Assembly (NCBI RefSeq): GCF_000769075.1
Contig: NZ_JRFC01000033.1
Span: 1 to 64,000 of the forward strand
Length of the DNA stretch: 64,000 nt
DNA from: Porphyromonas sp. COT-290 OH3588
GTDB lineage: Bacteria; Bacteroidota; Bacteroidia; Bacteroidales; Porphyromonadaceae
Direction: 5' to 3'
Shown here: piece after piece, positions 21,075-32,105 of the stretch
How the letters are laid out: the number at the start of each line of letters is the position of its first letter
How positions within the stretch are numbered: the first letter of the stretch is position 1
Program-made: the position numbers and the translations under genes
Notes under the pieces: model-generated
What the model saw: only the letters and a program-made list of their open reading frames with translations
Databases searched by the model: none
Told to the model about the DNA's origin: nothing

Positions 21075-22442
21075 ATGGATAGAGATGAGCGTATATATAA
21101 ACTAGAGCACGAGTCGATAGGCGCTCTGCTGCTCCACTATGGCGTACCAGCTGTGGTGGGGACTATGGTTACGGCGCTGTACAATATAGTAGACCGTATC
21201 TTTATTGGTCAAGGAGTAGGAGAGTATGCCATCGCAGGGCTGACACTGACCTTCCCGATCTTGATATTTCTTCAGGCCTTCGGTATGCTTGTGGGAGCTG
21301 GTACAGCCGCACGGGTGTCAATACTCTTGGGGCAGAAAGATATTGTAGGGGCAGAGCGTGTGCTAGGTACGGCTATAGTCCTGACTCTGATTACTCAGGC
21401 CATGACGATCATACCATCGCTTATTTGGATGCGGCCTCTGCTTGAAGCCTTCGGCGGTAGTGAGCGTACTATTCCCTACGCCATGGACTACCTCTCGATC
21501 ACGATACCGGGCAATATCTTTGCGACCCTATGCTTCAGCTACAATGCCGTGATGCGAGCCTCGGGCTATCCACGCAAGGCTATGTACACGATGATCTTAG
21601 GGGCGGTGCTCAATACCCTACTCGACGCACTCTTTATCTATGGCTTCGGGTGGGGGATAGCTGGTGCCGCATGGGCTACAGTGGTGGCGATGTTGATCTC
21701 GGCGATCTATGTGCTTAGTCACTTCTTCTCGGCTGATAGTATTATTCGTTTTCGCCGTGAGCACCTGCGTGTGTCTTGGGGCCCTATGTGGGCTATTGCT
21801 TCTATTGGGCTGTCGCCTTTTGCGGTGCAGCTACTTGGTAGTTTGGTGAGTATGCTTTTTAATAAAAGCTTTATCGCCGTTTCGCCTACGCCTGAGGCGG
21901 CCGATATTGCGATTGGATCGTATGGCATTATTGTGAGTATTGCGATGCTCGGGGTAATGCTTATGCTCGGGATCGCACAGGGTATGCAGCCAATCGTCGG
22001 CTACAACTATGGAGCGAGGCTATACGGCCGTGTGCAACAGGCTTTTTGGCGTTGCGCTTGGGTGAATATAGCCATTGGTCTATTGGTGACGGTCTTCTCG
22101 GTGTGGATGCCAGACTTCATCAGCTCGATATTCACTCAGAGCCCACTACTCATCGCCGAAACGAGCCGCTCGCTCTCGATCGCCTTGGTTGGTTTTGCCT
22201 TTGTCGGCTTCCAGATTACGGCGACCCAGTTTTTGCAGAGCCTTGGTATCGCCCGTCGAGCATTCCTGCTGAGCATCTCACGTCAGAGCCTATTCTTTAT
22301 TCCCCTATTGCTTATTCTACCCTATCAGTATGGTGTTGATGGCGTTTGGTACTCTGGGGTGCTAGCCGATATTCTCTCCGGTCTACTGGGGATAGGGTTG
22401 ATTATTTGGCAGATGAGGCAGTTTAGAGTTGAGGGGTTCTAG
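21075..22442 (+). CDS. MATE-family efflux transporter
   Basis: A 455-residue inner-membrane multidrug/toxin antiporter of the MATE superfamily, expected to export cationic compounds using an Na+ or H+ gradient. Twelve hydrophobic segments are visible. The N-terminal half has the recurring VPAVVGTMVTALYNIVDRIFI segment, and PGNIFATLCFSYNAVMRASG is a family hallmark. The second half repeats the fold (IAQGMQPIVGYNYGAR). Length is normal. The DinF/NorM subgroup and substrate are not resolved. Confidence 0.9.
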   Translation: MDRDERIYKLEHESIGALLLHYGVPAVVGTMVTALYNIVDRIFIGQGVGEYAIAGLTLTFPILIFLQAFGMLVGAGTAARVSILLGQKDIVGAERVLGTAIVLTLITQAMTIIPSLIWMRPLLEAFGGSERTIPYAMDYLSITIPGNIFATLCFSYNAVMRASGYPRKAMYTMILGAVLNTLLDALFIYGFGWGIAGAAWATVVAMLISAIYVLSHFFSADSIIRFRREHLRVSWGPMWAIASIGLSPFAVQLLGSLVSMLFNKSFIAVSPTPEAADIAIGSYGIIVSIAMLGVMLMLGIAQGMQPIVGYNYGARLYGRVQQAFWRCAWVNIAIGLLVTVFSVWMPDFISSIFTQSPLLIAETSRSLSIALVGFAFVGFQITATQFLQSLGIARRAFLLSISRQSLFFIPLLLILPYQYGVDGVWYSGVLADILSGLLGIGLIIWQMRQFRVEGF

Positions 22443-22530
22443 GGCTTAGGTGCACTCTAGCCAGCTGTTTCCATTGTTGAGATCCCGATGTGGAGCTAGG
22501 TCTTGTGCCGTGAATATCTGCGTTTTGCCG

Positions 22531-22538
22531 TATCTTTG
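22531..22538 (+). promoter_or_regulatory. -7 box for the U32 gene
   Basis: TATCTTTG at 22531-22538 matches the Bacteroidetes -7 element. Transcription would start near 22544, giving a leader of about 60 bases before the ATG at 22605 and excluding the in-frame ATG at 22503. Confidence 0.5.
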
Positions 22539-22604
22539 TGCGATTTTTCCTGTTTCTTAACTAGAGGCCACGGAGAAGAGAGCAAAATAAGGTCATTAAC
22601 TAAA

Positions 22605-23855
22605 ATGAGAAAATCAGACTACGAAATTATGGCGCCCGTGGGGTCGTACGAGTCCCTTATGGCAGCCATTAACGCAGGGGCAGACTCTGTGTACTTTGGC
22701 ATCGAGGGGCTAAATATGCGCTCCAAGAGTGCCAACAACTTCACGACCGAAGATCTCTATCGCATTGCCTCCATCTGCCGAGAGCATGGCGTCAAGAGCT
22801 ACCTCACGGTCAATACCATTATATATGACGAAGACCTCACGCTGATGCGCCAGATCATCGATGCGGCCAAAGATGCGCAAGTGTCTGCCATCATCGCTGC
22901 TGATGTCGCTCCGATGCTCTACGCTCGTAGCGTCGGTGTAGAGGTGCATTTGTCCACCCAGCTCAACATCACTAACGTAGAGGCCCTTCGTTTCTATGCG
23001 CAGTTTGCCGATGTCGTGGTACTTGCTCGTGAGCTCAATATGGATCAGGTGGCCAAGATACACCAAGCAATCCTAGAGGAGCCTATCACGGGGCCTGCAG
23101 GCGAACCGATTCGCATTGAGATGTTCGTACATGGTGCCCTCTGCATGGCCGTTTCGGGTAAGTGCTACATCAGCCTTCATGAGCAAGGCAAGAGCGCCAA
23201 TCGAGGTTCTTGCTCGCAGGTTTGTCGCCGTTCGTTCCAAGTCAAAGACAAGGAGAGCGGTGTAGAGCTTGAGGTTGATAACCAATATATCATGAGCCCC
23301 AAGGACTTGAAGACTATTCACTTCCTCAATAAGATGCTTGATGCAGGTGTGCGTGTGCTCAAAATCGAGGGGCGTGCCAGAGGCCCCGAGTATGTAGATG
23401 CCGTGGTGCGTGCCTATCGTGAGGCTGTGGACGCCTATTGCGCAGGGCAATACAACGAAGAAGCCATAGCACGCTGGGACGAGCGCCTAGGTGAAGTCTT
23501 CAATCGTGGCTTCTGGAATGGCTATTATCTCGGTCAGCGTGTCGGCGAATGGACACCAAACTACGGTTCGTCTGCAACGAAACAAAAGGTCTATGTCGCC
23601 AAGGTAACTAAGCACTTCGGTAAGATTAACGTAGCGGAGCTACTCATCGAGAGCGGTAGTGTAAAGGTGGGCGACGAGGTGCTCATCTCTGGGCCGACGA
23701 CAGGCCTCGTTCGCTTCCATGTGCCCGAGATCCGAGTAGAGCTGGAGCCAGTGCAAGTAGCCGAGAAGGGAGTACTATGCTCGATCCCTGTACCCGACAA
23801 AGTGCGTCCGGGCGATAGAATGTATCTATTCGTGGATCGACTGAATAAGCAGTAG
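22605..23855 (+). CDS. Peptidase U32-family protein (probable RNA hydroxylation factor)
   Basis: A 416-residue member of family U32. Although named for a collagenase, characterised relatives such as TrhP and RlhA act in prephenate-dependent hydroxylation of tRNA or 23S rRNA. The family signature is visible: EMFVHGALCMAVSGKCYIS (about 173-191), NRGSCSQVCRRSF with conserved Cys (about 199-211), and the N-terminal APVGSYESLMAAINAGADSVYFG. A C-terminal beta-barrel domain (about 330-416) is present. The start at 22605 matches the conserved N-terminus. Collagen degradation cannot be excluded from sequence alone. Confidence 0.85.
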   Translation: MRKSDYEIMAPVGSYESLMAAINAGADSVYFGIEGLNMRSKSANNFTTEDLYRIASICREHGVKSYLTVNTIIYDEDLTLMRQIIDAAKDAQVSAIIAADVAPMLYARSVGVEVHLSTQLNITNVEALRFYAQFADVVVLARELNMDQVAKIHQAILEEPITGPAGEPIRIEMFVHGALCMAVSGKCYISLHEQGKSANRGSCSQVCRRSFQVKDKESGVELEVDNQYIMSPKDLKTIHFLNKMLDAGVRVLKIEGRARGPEYVDAVVRAYREAVDAYCAGQYNEEAIARWDERLGEVFNRGFWNGYYLGQRVGEWTPNYGSSATKQKVYVAKVTKHFGKINVAELLIESGSVKVGDEVLISGPTTGLVRFHVPEIRVELEPVQVAEKGVLCSIPVPDKVRPGDRMYLFVDRLNKQ

Positions 23856-23872
23856 CAAGACTAACGACTAAT

Positions 23873-23913
23873 AAAAAAGGGAGCCGTGGCTAATTGCCAC
23901 GGCTCCCTTTTTT
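23873..23913. terminator. Bidirectional terminator
   Basis: An 18-bp perfect stem (23873-23890 with 23896-23913) is flanked by A6 on the left and T6 on the right, separating the convergent U32 gene and yitT. Confidence 0.92.
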
Positions 23914-23931
23914 ATTGATATAGGACTTCGC

Positions 23932-24927
23932 TTACTTCTGGCTGATGCTATCAAATCCTCGTCCGTAGACGCCCTGTACTTCTCCAATAGTCACGAAAGC
24001 CTGTGGATCGATGCCCTCAATTAGGCGTGTAATCATCACAGACTGACGTCTGCGAGCCACGACTACAATGACCTTGGAGGGTTGACCAGTATAGCCCCCA
24101 GTAGCCTCAATAATGGTGGAGCCTCTGTTGAGCTTCTTGGTGATCACCTCATTGATCTCCTCGTACTTGCTGCTGAAGATCATCATCTGTACCGAACGGC
24201 GGTTGCTTCGGATGTACCAGTCCAGCGTGATGGATACAAGGATCACTTGAATGATCGAGTAAACAACCTTCTCAAGTGCCATCATCGGATCCATCGGATT
24301 GACCGCCAAATATACGTTCACAAAATAGGACGCTACCACAATCGTGCCGTCGACAATCATAAAGATGCGCCCGAAGGTCATACGTTTGTATTTGCTGATG
24401 ATGGCCACGATCACGTCCGTTCCTCCAGTGCTGCCGTTAGCAGAGAACACAAGCCCCAGCCCCAGCCCAATGAGCAGAGAGCCGAGTATGAGCGCCACGA
24501 CGGGCTGATCGGCTAGGATCATCAAGCGGAAGTTGCTCTCTAGGCTCTGATCTGGTACGGCAATGCTCGTCATTTCCGAGATCGCAAAGGCTAGAATGGT
24601 GATGCTGATGAGTGTCTTGATGAAGAAGTTTTTATCCAATAGGAAGAACGCCAACACCAATAGACCGACGTTGATGATGTTGTACGGTATCGCAATGTCG
24701 ATCCCCGTAGAGAGCATAATGAGGTTACACAGCCCAGAGAGTCCGCCCGTAGTGATGCGCTGAGGGAAGATCAAGAAGCTAAAGCCAATCATGTAAACAA
24801 TGATACCAAGCCCTACTGTGACCATATCACGTCTAAAGTACTTAGACACGAGCTGTGTGCGCAGCTCGTGCTGCAGGTCGATGAAGTGCTGCTTGATGTA
24901 GGCAGAGAAGTTGTTTTTTTGATTCAT
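23932..24927 (-). CDS. YitT-family membrane protein
   Basis: A 331-residue protein with about five or six membrane helices (YitT_membrane) and a C-terminal cytosolic DUF2179 domain of about 80 residues (MIFSSKYEEINEVITKKLNRGSTIIEATGGYTG). Family signatures GGLSGLCNL and NGSTGGTDVI are present. The biological role of the family is unclear, with transport proposed. I place the start at 24927 (MNQKNNF), because the upstream ATG at 24978 lies within a hairpin. It is downstream of leuS on the same strand. Confidence 0.85.
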   Translation of the reverse strand: MNQKNNFSAYIKQHFIDLQHELRTQLVSKYFRRDMVTVGLGIIVYMIGFSFLIFPQRITTGGLSGLCNLIMLSTGIDIAIPYNIINVGLLVLAFFLLDKNFFIKTLISITILAFAISEMTSIAVPDQSLESNFRLMILADQPVVALILGSLLIGLGLGLVFSANGSTGGTDVIVAIISKYKRMTFGRIFMIVDGTIVVASYFVNVYLAVNPMDPMMALEKVVYSIIQVILVSITLDWYIRSNRRSVQMMIFSSKYEEINEVITKKLNRGSTIIEATGGYTGQPSKVIVVVARRRQSVMITRLIEGIDPQAFVTIGEVQGVYGRGFDSISQK

Positions 24928-24944
24928 AAAGGTTCTATTAATAC

Positions 24945-24985
24945 GAGCTGTTTGGCCATCTATTGTAGGATAGACCAAACAGCTC
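24945..24985 (-). terminator. Hairpin between leuS and yitT
   Basis: GAGCTGTTTGG (24945-24955) and CCAAACAGCTC (24975-24985) are perfectly complementary. It lies after the leuS stop and before yitT on the reverse strand. The T-tract on that strand is weak, so it may terminate only partly. Confidence 0.5.
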
Positions 24986-25006
24986 TTTATCTATTTTCGT
25001 AGGGAT

Positions 25007-27787
25007 CTAGAGGACTATATTGACGATGCGCTTGGGCACTACAATGACCTTCTTGGGTGTCTTGCCCTCGAGCCATCTAGCTGCCTCTGGTGCGGCTAGG
25101 GCTGCCTGCTCTACCTCTTGAGGGGACATCGTAGCTGGTAGCTCGATGGTGAAGCGCGTCTTGCCGTTGAAGCTCACAGGATAGGTGAAACTATCCTCCA
25201 CGAGGTAACGCTCGTCGCACTGTGGCCACTGCGCCAAAACGATAGAGCCAGCCGACTTATCGCCCGTCAGACGCCACAGCTCCTCGGAGATGTGAGGGGC
25301 ATACGGGCTGAGCAGAATGAGCAGCGGACGAAGCACCTCGAGTGAAGTAGTGCCGAGGCTTTGTAGCTCATTGACACAAATCATGAAGGCCGAGATAGAC
25401 GTATTGAACGAGAACTGCTCGATGTCGTGCGTGGCCTTGCGAATGAGCTTATGTAGAGCTTTGAGCTCCTGCTTGCTCGCAGGCTTATCCTCCACCCGGA
25501 GCTGCTCACCGTCCCAGAATAGCCCCCAAACTTTCTTCAAAAAGCGGTGTACACCGTCAATACCGTTGGTATCCCAAGGTTTGCTTTGCTCCAGAGGGCC
25601 GAGGAACATTTCGTACAAGCGAAGCGTGTCTGCACCATAACGCTCGATGATCATATCGGGGTTCACCACGTTGTGCATGGATTTGCTCATCTTCTCGATC
25701 GCCCAGCCACACACATATTGTCCGTCCTCTAGGATAAACTCGGCAGTAGAATACTCTGGCTGCCAAGCCTTGAAGGCCTCGAGGTCCAGCTTGTCGTTGT
25801 GAACGATATTGACGTCTACGTGTATCGGCATCACATCGTGCTGATCCTTGAGCCCATGTGATACAAAAGTATTGGTCCCCTTGATGCGATAGACGAAGTT
25901 GCTTCGTCCCTGAATCATACCTTGGTTGATGAGCTTACGGAATGGTTCGTCCTCGCAGATCACGCCTAGGTCGTAGAGGAATTTGTTCCAGAAGCGGCTA
26001 TAAATCAAGTGTCCCGTAGCGTGCTCCGTCCCCCCGACATATAAATCTACTTGTCGCCAGTACTCATTAGCCTTCTTGCTTACGAGCGCCTCATCGTTGT
26101 GCGGATCCATATAGCGCAGGTAGTAAGCAGAGCTACCAGCGAAGCCCGGCATCGTGCTTAGCTCGTAGGGATAGCCCTCGGCTGTGTGCCAGCCCTCGGC
26201 ACGCCCTAGCGGTGGCTCGCCCGTCTCTGTGGGGAGGAATTTGTCTACCTCGGGCAGACATAGTGGAAGTTGCCCCTCCTCGAGTGGCATCGCTACACCG
26301 TCTTGATAGTAGATAGGGAAAGGCTCGCCCCAATAGCGCTGACGGCTAAAGATCGCATCACGCAGACGGTAATTAACTTTCACTCGTCCGATGCCTCTCT
26401 GCTCAATCTCTTGCTTGATCTTAGCCTGTGCCTCATGCACGCTGAGCCCGTCAATCAGGGGAGAGTTGATGAGCGTACCGAGCTTGCTATCCTTGCTCTC
26501 GCTCCACTCGGCCGGATCGCTCTCCTGCTCGCCCTCGGGGACAACCACTTGGCGAATGGGAAGGTCGAAGTGGCGGGCGAAAGCGAAGTCCCTGCTGTCA
26601 TGTGCAGGTACCGCCATGATAGCTCCCGTGCCATAGCCTGCGAGCACATAGTCGCTGATCCAAATGGGGATACGCTCGCCGGTAATGGGGTTGATCGCAT
26701 ACGAACCAGAGAAGACGCCACTGGTGCGCTTGTCCATCATACGCTCACGCTCGGTCTTGCGCTTGGTGGCTTGGATATACTCGTCCACCTCGGTGCGCTG
26801 CTCGGCTGTAGTCACGAGCTGTACATACTCGCTCTCGGGGGCGAGTACCATGAAGGTAACGCCATAAATCGTGTCGGGGCGGGTGGTGAAGACGATCAGC
26901 TCCTTGTCGCTCTCTAGGCGGAAGGTCATCTCTGCCCCTTCGCTGCGACCAATCCAGTTGCGTTGGGTTTCTTTGAGGGCGTCCGTCCACTCTAGGCTGT
27001 CTAGACTAGAGAGCAGACGCTCCGCGTATGCCGATACACGCAGGCACCACTGGCGCATCAGTCGTTGCTCTACGGGGTAGCCACCACGCACGCTAAGTCC
27101 CTCGCTCACCTCGTCATTGGCCAGTACGGTGCCTAGGCCAGCACACCAGTTCACCATCGTATCGCCTAGATAGGCAATCCGATAGTTCATCAGGGTTTGC
27201 TCTTGCTCCTTGTGGCTCATCTGCTGCCACTGCTCGGCTGTGAGCTCTAGCTCCTCGCCTGCGTGGGCATTGAGGCCAGCTGTGCCATGATGGGCTAGAT
27301 GTTGCTTGAGCTCTTCGATAGGACGAGCTTGGCAACGGGCCGTGTCGTAGTACGAGCCGAATAGCTTGAGGAACGTCCATTGCGTCCACTTGTAGTACGA
27401 TGGGTCGGAGGTCTTGAACTCTCGCTCCCAGTCGTAGCTAAAGCCGATTTTGTCTAGCTGCTCACGGTAGCGTGCCGTATTGACCTCAGTGGTCTTGGCA
27501 GGGTGCTGCCCCGTCTGTATTGCGTATTGCTCGGCAGGCAAACCGAAGGCATCGTAGCCCATAGGGTGTAGTACGTTGAAGCCCTGTAGTCGCTTGTAGC
27601 GAGAGAATATATCCGAGGCGATGTAGCCTAGCGGGTGCCCTACATGAAGCCCAGCCCCAGAGGGATAGGGGAACATATCGAGTACGTAGTACGGAGGGCG
27701 AGAGGGGTCTTCGCTGGTGCGGTAGACCGCAAGCTCCTGCCAATAGGCTTGGCTGCGCGCCTCTATATCCCTAAAGTTGTATTCCAT
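25007..27787 (-). CDS. leuS: Leucyl-tRNA synthetase
   Basis: A 926-residue class I synthetase. The HIGH motif is HVGHPLGY (about residues 48-55), and the KMSKS loop is EKMSKSMHN (about 703-711). The CP1 editing domain contains the threonine-rich [10 protein letters not shown] and the conserved Asp region [13 protein letters not shown], which hydrolyse mischarged tRNA-Leu. The anticodon-binding domain follows, and the C-terminal extension ends [14 protein letters not shown]. Length is typical for Bacteroidales. Confidence 0.97.
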   Translation of the reverse strand: MEYNFRDIEARSQAYWQELAVYRTSEDPSRPPYYVLDMFPYPSGAGLHVGHPLGYIASDIFSRYKRLQGFNVLHPMGYDAFGLPAEQYAIQTGQHPAKTTEVNTARYREQLDKIGFSYDWEREFKTSDPSYYKWTQWTFLKLFGSYYDTARCQARPIEELKQHLAHHGTAGLNAHAGEELELTAEQWQQMSHKEQEQTLMNYRIAYLGDTMVNWCAGLGTVLANDEVSEGLSVRGGYPVEQRLMRQWCLRVSAYAERLLSSLDSLEWTDALKETQRNWIGRSEGAEMTFRLESDKELIVFTTRPDTIYGVTFMVLAPESEYVQLVTTAEQRTEVDEYIQATKRKTERERMMDKRTSGVFSGSYAINPITGERIPIWISDYVLAGYGTGAIMAVPAHDSRDFAFARHFDLPIRQVVVPEGEQESDPAEWSESKDSKLGTLINSPLIDGLSVHEAQAKIKQEIEQRGIGRVKVNYRLRDAIFSRQRYWGEPFPIYYQDGVAMPLEEGQLPLCLPEVDKFLPTETGEPPLGRAEGWHTAEGYPYELSTMPGFAGSSAYYLRYMDPHNDEALVSKKANEYWRQVDLYVGGTEHATGHLIYSRFWNKFLYDLGVICEDEPFRKLINQGMIQGRSNFVYRIKGTNTFVSHGLKDQHDVMPIHVDVNIVHNDKLDLEAFKAWQPEYSTAEFILEDGQYVCGWAIEKMSKSMHNVVNPDMIIERYGADTLRLYEMFLGPLEQSKPWDTNGIDGVHRFLKKVWGLFWDGEQLRVEDKPASKQELKALHKLIRKATHDIEQFSFNTSISAFMICVNELQSLGTTSLEVLRPLLILLSPYAPHISEELWRLTGDKSAGSIVLAQWPQCDERYLVEDSFTYPVSFNGKTRFTIELPATMSPQEVEQAALAAPEAARWLEGKTPKKVIVVPKRIVNIVL

Positions 27788-28128
27788 CAGTTTACCTTAA
27801 TGTTATAATGTCTATTGCTTCTGATCTCTGGGTCAATCTCTCTGAAATTGACGCACAAAATTACGAATTATCCTTTACTCCCTCGGTAGATTTTGCCTCC
27901 CTTGGCGACGCATCTTGGATATTTGTCCACAGTGGTCGTGCCTTAACCTCCCTCGTCTGCCATAGGGCGAGGGCTTCTGCCTTGGCTAGGCTCTTACTGT
28001 TTCTGGCTTGGCGAGTACCCTACGAGCAGCAAACCAAGGGTTGTGTATCGGATCTCTCTGCCTAGCTCCGCCGTAGAGGTGCCAATGCAGCCTATGTCGA
28101 GTTCGGATTGCTTATGCCAGCCTAATGC

Positions 28129-28546
28129 ACTCATTTGTCTGCTTTTTTGTTAAGTTTTGCAAATGAATTATGCATGAATTTGGTGGAATGGCTAGACGGT
28201 TTCTAAAGGTTGGTGGAAGTTTGGAGGAAATTGAAGGAAAGATTTTGGCCGATTGATGGGCGCATCTCGGGGGATTAGTCCACCAATCCCATAAGATTGA
28301 TGGGGAGAAATGGCCCAAAATATGGTACGAGCATACGCAATATGCGAATAGGCTTCTTTATTTGATTGTTTGTGAGTGATTTGTGATTCTCTCGTTTTTA
28401 GGGAGATTTTCACTTGCCTAGTATTCGATCCCAAAATAGCCTCGGATGCAATATCGGGCCTCCTAGGGGCCAAATACGAGGTTTGCTGTTTGGTTGCGCA
28501 TGCGCTTGATAAGTGCTCAATGGACATACAAAAGCGTAAACGAATG
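28129..28546 (-). repeat. Intergenic MITE-like element, copy C
   Basis: Reverse orientation. The leader block is at about 28431-28484 (sense CGTATTTGGCCCCTAGGAGG). The 22-bp units in sense order are 28287-28308, 28265-28286, 28243-28264 and 28221-28242; a fifth degenerate unit may follow at 28201-28220. The tail, with AACTTAACAAAAAAGC, ends near 28129. Its outer ends, ACTCATTTGTCTGC (left) and the complement of GCGTAAACGAATG (right), are imperfect inverted repeats. It lies between divergent leuS and valS. The remainder of the gap, 27788-28128, shows no gene. Confidence 0.83.
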
Positions 28547-28633
28547 TATAAAGTGCAGCATCTAGAGGAGTCGAAAATCTGGGGTGTAGATTTTAGTTAG
28601 CCTCTGCCCTGATGTAAAATAAGCCATTATCCT

Positions 28634-28641
28634 TATCTTTG
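28634..28641 (+). promoter_or_regulatory. -7 box for valS
   Basis: TATCTTTG matches the Bacteroidetes -7 consensus. Transcription would start near 28647, about 20 bases before the valS ATG. No good TTTG is seen at the -33 position. Confidence 0.5.
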
Positions 28642-28667
28642 TATGCTTAGAACGATAACATTAATCA

Positions 28668-31289
28668 ATGGAATTAGCAGCTAAATATAACCCCGCCTCA
28701 GTAGAAGGCAAATGGTATGATTACTGGATGAAGCAAGGCTTCTTCCACTCTACCCCCGATCAGCGTCAGGCCTATACAATCGTGATACCACCACCCAACG
28801 TTACGGGCGTCCTACACATGGGGCACATGCTCAACAATACGATTCAGGATATTCTGGTGCGTCGTGCCCGTATGAAGGGGTTGAACGCCTGCTGGGTGCC
28901 CGGTACAGACCATGCCTCTATCGCTACCGAAGCCAAGGTTGTGGCTAGGCTAGCCAGCCAAGGCATCAAAAAGACAGACCTAAGCAGGGAGGCCTTCCTC
29001 GAGCATGCTTGGGACTGGACTCGTGAGCATGGAGGCATTATCCTAGAGCAGCTCAAGCGCCTAGGAGCTAGCTGCGACTGGGAGCGTACAGCTTTCACTA
29101 TGGACGAGGTGCGTAGCCAGAGCGTGCTTGATGTATTCGTAGATCTATACCGCAAGGGGCTTATCTATCGTGGTGTGCGTGTGGTAAACTGGGACCCAGC
29201 AGCACGTACAGCCCTGAGCGATGAAGAGGTTGTCTACAAGGAACAGCAGGGAAAGCTCTACTATCTGCGCTACTATGTAGAGGGAGAGGATCGCTATGTC
29301 GTGGTCGCTACTACTCGTCCCGAAACGATCATGGGCGACACCGCTGTGTGCATCAATCCCAAGGACGAGCGCTACCATGACCTCAGAGGCAAGAGCCTCA
29401 TTATCCCTATTGTCGGGCGTAGCGTGCCAGTGATCGAGGACGAGTATGTAGATCTTGAGTTCGGTACAGGTTGCCTCAAGGTAACGCCAGCCCACGACAT
29501 CAACGACTATGTACTGGGCGAGAAGCACCAGCTTGAGACCATCGATATATTTAACGACGACGCCACGCTCAACGAACATGGTGGGCGCTACGCAGGCATG
29601 GACCGCTTCGAGGTGCGTAAGCAAATCGAGCTAGATCTCACCGAGGCAGGTCTGATGGAGCGTGTAGAGCCGTATACCAATAAGGTTGGCCATAGTGAGC
29701 GCACCGATGCCGTGATCGAGCCTAAGCTCTCGATGCAGTGGTTCCTCAAGATGACCGAGCTCTCTAAGCCCGCCCTAGAGGCTGTAATGACGGATGAGGT
29801 GAAGCTACACCCAGCTAAGTTTAAGAATACCTACCGCCACTGGATGGAGAACGTCAAGGACTGGTGTGTGAGCCGCCAGCTCTGGTGGGGGCATCGGATC
29901 CCTGCCTACTACTTGCCCAGCGGTGGCTACGTGGTTGCTGCGACGGCCGAGGAGGCTCTGGAGCTGGCTCACAAGCAGGACCCTAACCTCAAGCTAGAGG
30001 ACCTTCGTCAGGACGAGGATTGCCTAGACACGTGGTTCTCTTCGTGGCTTTGGCCAATCAGCGTCTTCACGCCTGCTCTAGGAGAGGAGAGTGAGGACTT
30101 CAGATACTACTACCCTACGGCGGATCTAGTTACAGGCCCAGATATTCTTTTCTTCTGGGTGGCACGTATGATCATCGCAGGGTATGAGTTCAAGGGCAAG
30201 AAGCCTTTTGAGAACGTTTACCTCACAGGTATTGTCCGTGATAAGCTCGGACGCAAGATGTCCAAGAGCTTGGGTAACTCGCCCGACCCACTGGAGCTGA
30301 TCGATAAGTTCGGAGCAGACGGTGTGCGTATGGGTATGATGATGTCTGCGCCTGCGGGCAACGATATTCTTTTCGACGAAACTCTCTGCGAGCAGGGACG
30401 CAACTTCTGCAATAAGATATGGAATGCCTTCCGCCTCGTCAAGGGTTGGGAGTGTGATGCCACTAGGCCTCAGCCCGAGGCTGCAAGGCTGGCGGGGCAG
30501 TGGTTTGCACAGCGTTTGAGCCAAGTGGCTCTGGAGATTGATGATTTGATGAGTAAGTATCGCATCAGCGAGGCGCTTACGGCTATCTACAAGCTCATAC
30601 GAGATGACTTCTCCTCTTGGTACCTCGAGCTGGCTAAACCTGCCTATGGAGATCCAGTTGATGCGCAGACACTCGCCGAGACAGAGAGCTTCTTCGAGGC
30701 GCTACTGGCGCATCTTCATCCGTTCATGCCATTCATTACCGAGGAGCTATGGCAGGCGCTGCGTGAGCGCACCGAGGGTGAGAGCCTCATGGTGAGCCTA
30801 CTGCCCGAGATCGGCTCTGTCGATGAGCATTTCTTGGCTCGCTTCGCCCAAGCTCAGGAGATCATCAGCGCCGTGCGCAACGTGCGTACGAGCAAGAACC
30901 TCTCTCCACGTGAGGAGCTTAGCCTAGAGGCTTCGCCCGCTTTTGGTAGCGAGCTAGATGCCGTATTGGTCAAGCTCTGCAATCTCAGTGAGATCAAGCG
31001 TGTGGAGCAGAAGAGCGAGGGAGCTGTTAGCTTCGTGCTGGGGACGGATGAGTTTGCTGTGCCTATGGCAGGCCTCATCGACGCAGCCGAGGAGATCGCC
31101 AAGCTGGAGGCCGACCTAGAGTATCAGCGCAAATTCTTGGCTTCTGTGGAGAAGAAGCTCAGCAACGAGAGCTTCGTACAACGCGCTCCTGAGCAAGTGA
31201 TTAGCCTAGAGCGCAAGAAAAAGAGCGATGCCGAGAGCCGTATAGCGACCATTGAGCAGAGCTTGGCAAGCCTCAAGGCAATGCTTTAG
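28668..31289 (+). CDS. valS: Valyl-tRNA synthetase
   Basis: An 873-residue class I synthetase. HIGH is HMGHMLNNT (about residues 50-58), and KMSKS is [11 protein letters not shown] (about 528-538). The editing domain has [13 protein letters not shown] and the Asp-containing [10 protein letters not shown]. The C-terminal ~65 residues form the coiled-coil tRNA arm typical of ValRS ([17 protein letters not shown]). Length is normal. The next gene starts 38 bases downstream and may be co-transcribed. Confidence 0.97.
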   Translation: MELAAKYNPASVEGKWYDYWMKQGFFHSTPDQRQAYTIVIPPPNVTGVLHMGHMLNNTIQDILVRRARMKGLNACWVPGTDHASIATEAKVVARLASQGIKKTDLSREAFLEHAWDWTREHGGIILEQLKRLGASCDWERTAFTMDEVRSQSVLDVFVDLYRKGLIYRGVRVVNWDPAARTALSDEEVVYKEQQGKLYYLRYYVEGEDRYVVVATTRPETIMGDTAVCINPKDERYHDLRGKSLIIPIVGRSVPVIEDEYVDLEFGTGCLKVTPAHDINDYVLGEKHQLETIDIFNDDATLNEHGGRYAGMDRFEVRKQIELDLTEAGLMERVEPYTNKVGHSERTDAVIEPKLSMQWFLKMTELSKPALEAVMTDEVKLHPAKFKNTYRHWMENVKDWCVSRQLWWGHRIPAYYLPSGGYVVAATAEEALELAHKQDPNLKLEDLRQDEDCLDTWFSSWLWPISVFTPALGEESEDFRYYYPTADLVTGPDILFFWVARMIIAGYEFKGKKPFENVYLTGIVRDKLGRKMSKSLGNSPDPLELIDKFGADGVRMGMMMSAPAGNDILFDETLCEQGRNFCNKIWNAFRLVKGWECDATRPQPEAARLAGQWFAQRLSQVALEIDDLMSKYRISEALTAIYKLIRDDFSSWYLELAKPAYGDPVDAQTLAETESFFEALLAHLHPFMPFITEELWQALRERTEGESLMVSLLPEIGSVDEHFLARFAQAQEIISAVRNVRTSKNLSPREELSLEASPAFGSELDAVLVKLCNLSEIKRVEQKSEGAVSFVLGTDEFAVPMAGLIDAAEEIAKLEADLEYQRKFLASVEKKLSNESFVQRAPEQVISLERKKKSDAESRIATIEQSLASLKAML

Positions 31290-31327
31290 ATGTCTATTAT
31301 ACTGTAACCTAAGCAAGAGATAGAATT

Positions 31328-31780
31328 ATGGGATCGACAGAGAAAGAAATTCAGTTGCTGGGTAGGCTCTTCCAAGACCTCCTAGATGAGAGTAATCCTA
31401 GGCGCCTACAGACGGGGCTTAGTGACATCTTCGTGCGTATCGATGCCGAGCGTGGCGAGGTCGCACTCTATGGAGATGACGACGAACTGATCAATACGAG
31501 TGTGATCTTCTCTTGGATACGTCCAGAGGATAAGTCGATCGGCGAGGATATGATCGCTCAGCTACGTGATGCTATCGCACGTCTAGAAGCTAAGGGTTTT
31601 TGGGAGCATGATCTGTTTGAGCGCCCATTCTCCATAGAGCTTGTGGGCGAGGACTTCCAGACTATCGAGGAGTTACTCTTCCTCGATGACGATTTAGTCA
31701 AGGTTTCGACGCCTCTTTTGGAGGGTCTGAATGAGGATTTAGACAATTTTTTGGGCAATCTCTTGGCTGATTTGAAATAA
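31328..31780 (+). CDS. Hypothetical acidic protein
   Basis: A 150-residue, strongly acidic protein that I do not recognise. There is no signal peptide, membrane segment or known motif. It looks like a compact soluble alpha/beta protein, with a C-terminus very rich in Asp, Glu and Leu (LEGLNEDLDNFLGNLLADLK). Codon use and composition match the neighbouring valS, and an ATG in good context 38 bases after valS supports translation. Function unknown. Confidence 0.65.
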   Translation: MGSTEKEIQLLGRLFQDLLDESNPRRLQTGLSDIFVRIDAERGEVALYGDDDELINTSVIFSWIRPEDKSIGEDMIAQLRDAIARLEAKGFWEHDLFERPFSIELVGEDFQTIEELLFLDDDLVKVSTPLLEGLNEDLDNFLGNLLADLK

Positions 31781-31831
31781 ACAACTAATTTTGCATCCGT
31801 TTTCGAGTTAGGATACCCCCAAACTCGATTG

Positions 31832-31904
31832 GCCGAAATAGCTCAGTTGGTAGAGCAATTCATTCGTAATGAATAGGTCACCGGTTCGAGTCCGGTTTTC
31901 GGCT
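31832..31904 (+). tRNA. tRNA-Thr (CGT)
   Basis: The acceptor GCCGAAA pairs with TTTCGGC (31897-31903). The anticodon stem ATTCA/TGAAT encloses TTCGTAA, giving anticodon CGT. The T-arm ACCGG/CCGGT is intact. It is a separate threonine isoacceptor from the GGT copy upstream of tuf. Confidence 0.96.
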
Positions 31905-31939
31905 CTGAGATCAGATTGTTGTTAATGTGTGTTGGCTAT

Positions 31940-31984
31940 GCCGTGTATCCTTCTTCCCAGAAGGATATGCGGCTTAGTTTTTTG
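31940..31984 (+). terminator. Terminator after tRNA-Thr(CGT)
   Basis: GCCGTGTATCCTTC (31940-31953) pairs with GAAGGATATGCGGC (31960-31973) with wobbles, and is followed by TTAGTTTTTT. Confidence 0.85.
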
Positions 31985-32093
31985 TCCACTCCCTACACTC
32001 CATTCGTTTGGTTACATACTTATTCCCCCTCTAGAGGTTGATACGGCTGGCCACTCGGTGCTCTTGAGCGCACTCCGTTAGCGAAAGTATCAA

Positions 32094-32101
32094 TATCTTT
32101 G
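32094..32101 (+). promoter_or_regulatory. -7 box abutting recF
   Basis: TATCTTTG ends four bases before the recF ATG at 32106. If used, transcription would begin at or beside the start codon, giving a leaderless or nearly leaderless mRNA. No clear -33 TTTG is seen. Confidence 0.45.
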
Positions 32102-32105
32102 CGCC

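Noticed and set aside
26270-26917. 215-codon forward frame opposite leuS
   Set aside because: It is a shadow of leuS; the conserved synthetase motifs lie on the reverse strand.
27808-28600. Short frames on both strands between leuS and valS
   Set aside because: They overlap repeat copy C or the leuS promoter region and show no protein-like features.
31781-32105. Possible T-box or riboswitch around the aminoacyl-tRNA synthetase genes
   Set aside because: I found no T-box consensus or specifier stem upstream of valS, leuS or tyrS; the only RNA in this gap is tRNA-Thr(CGT) with its terminator.
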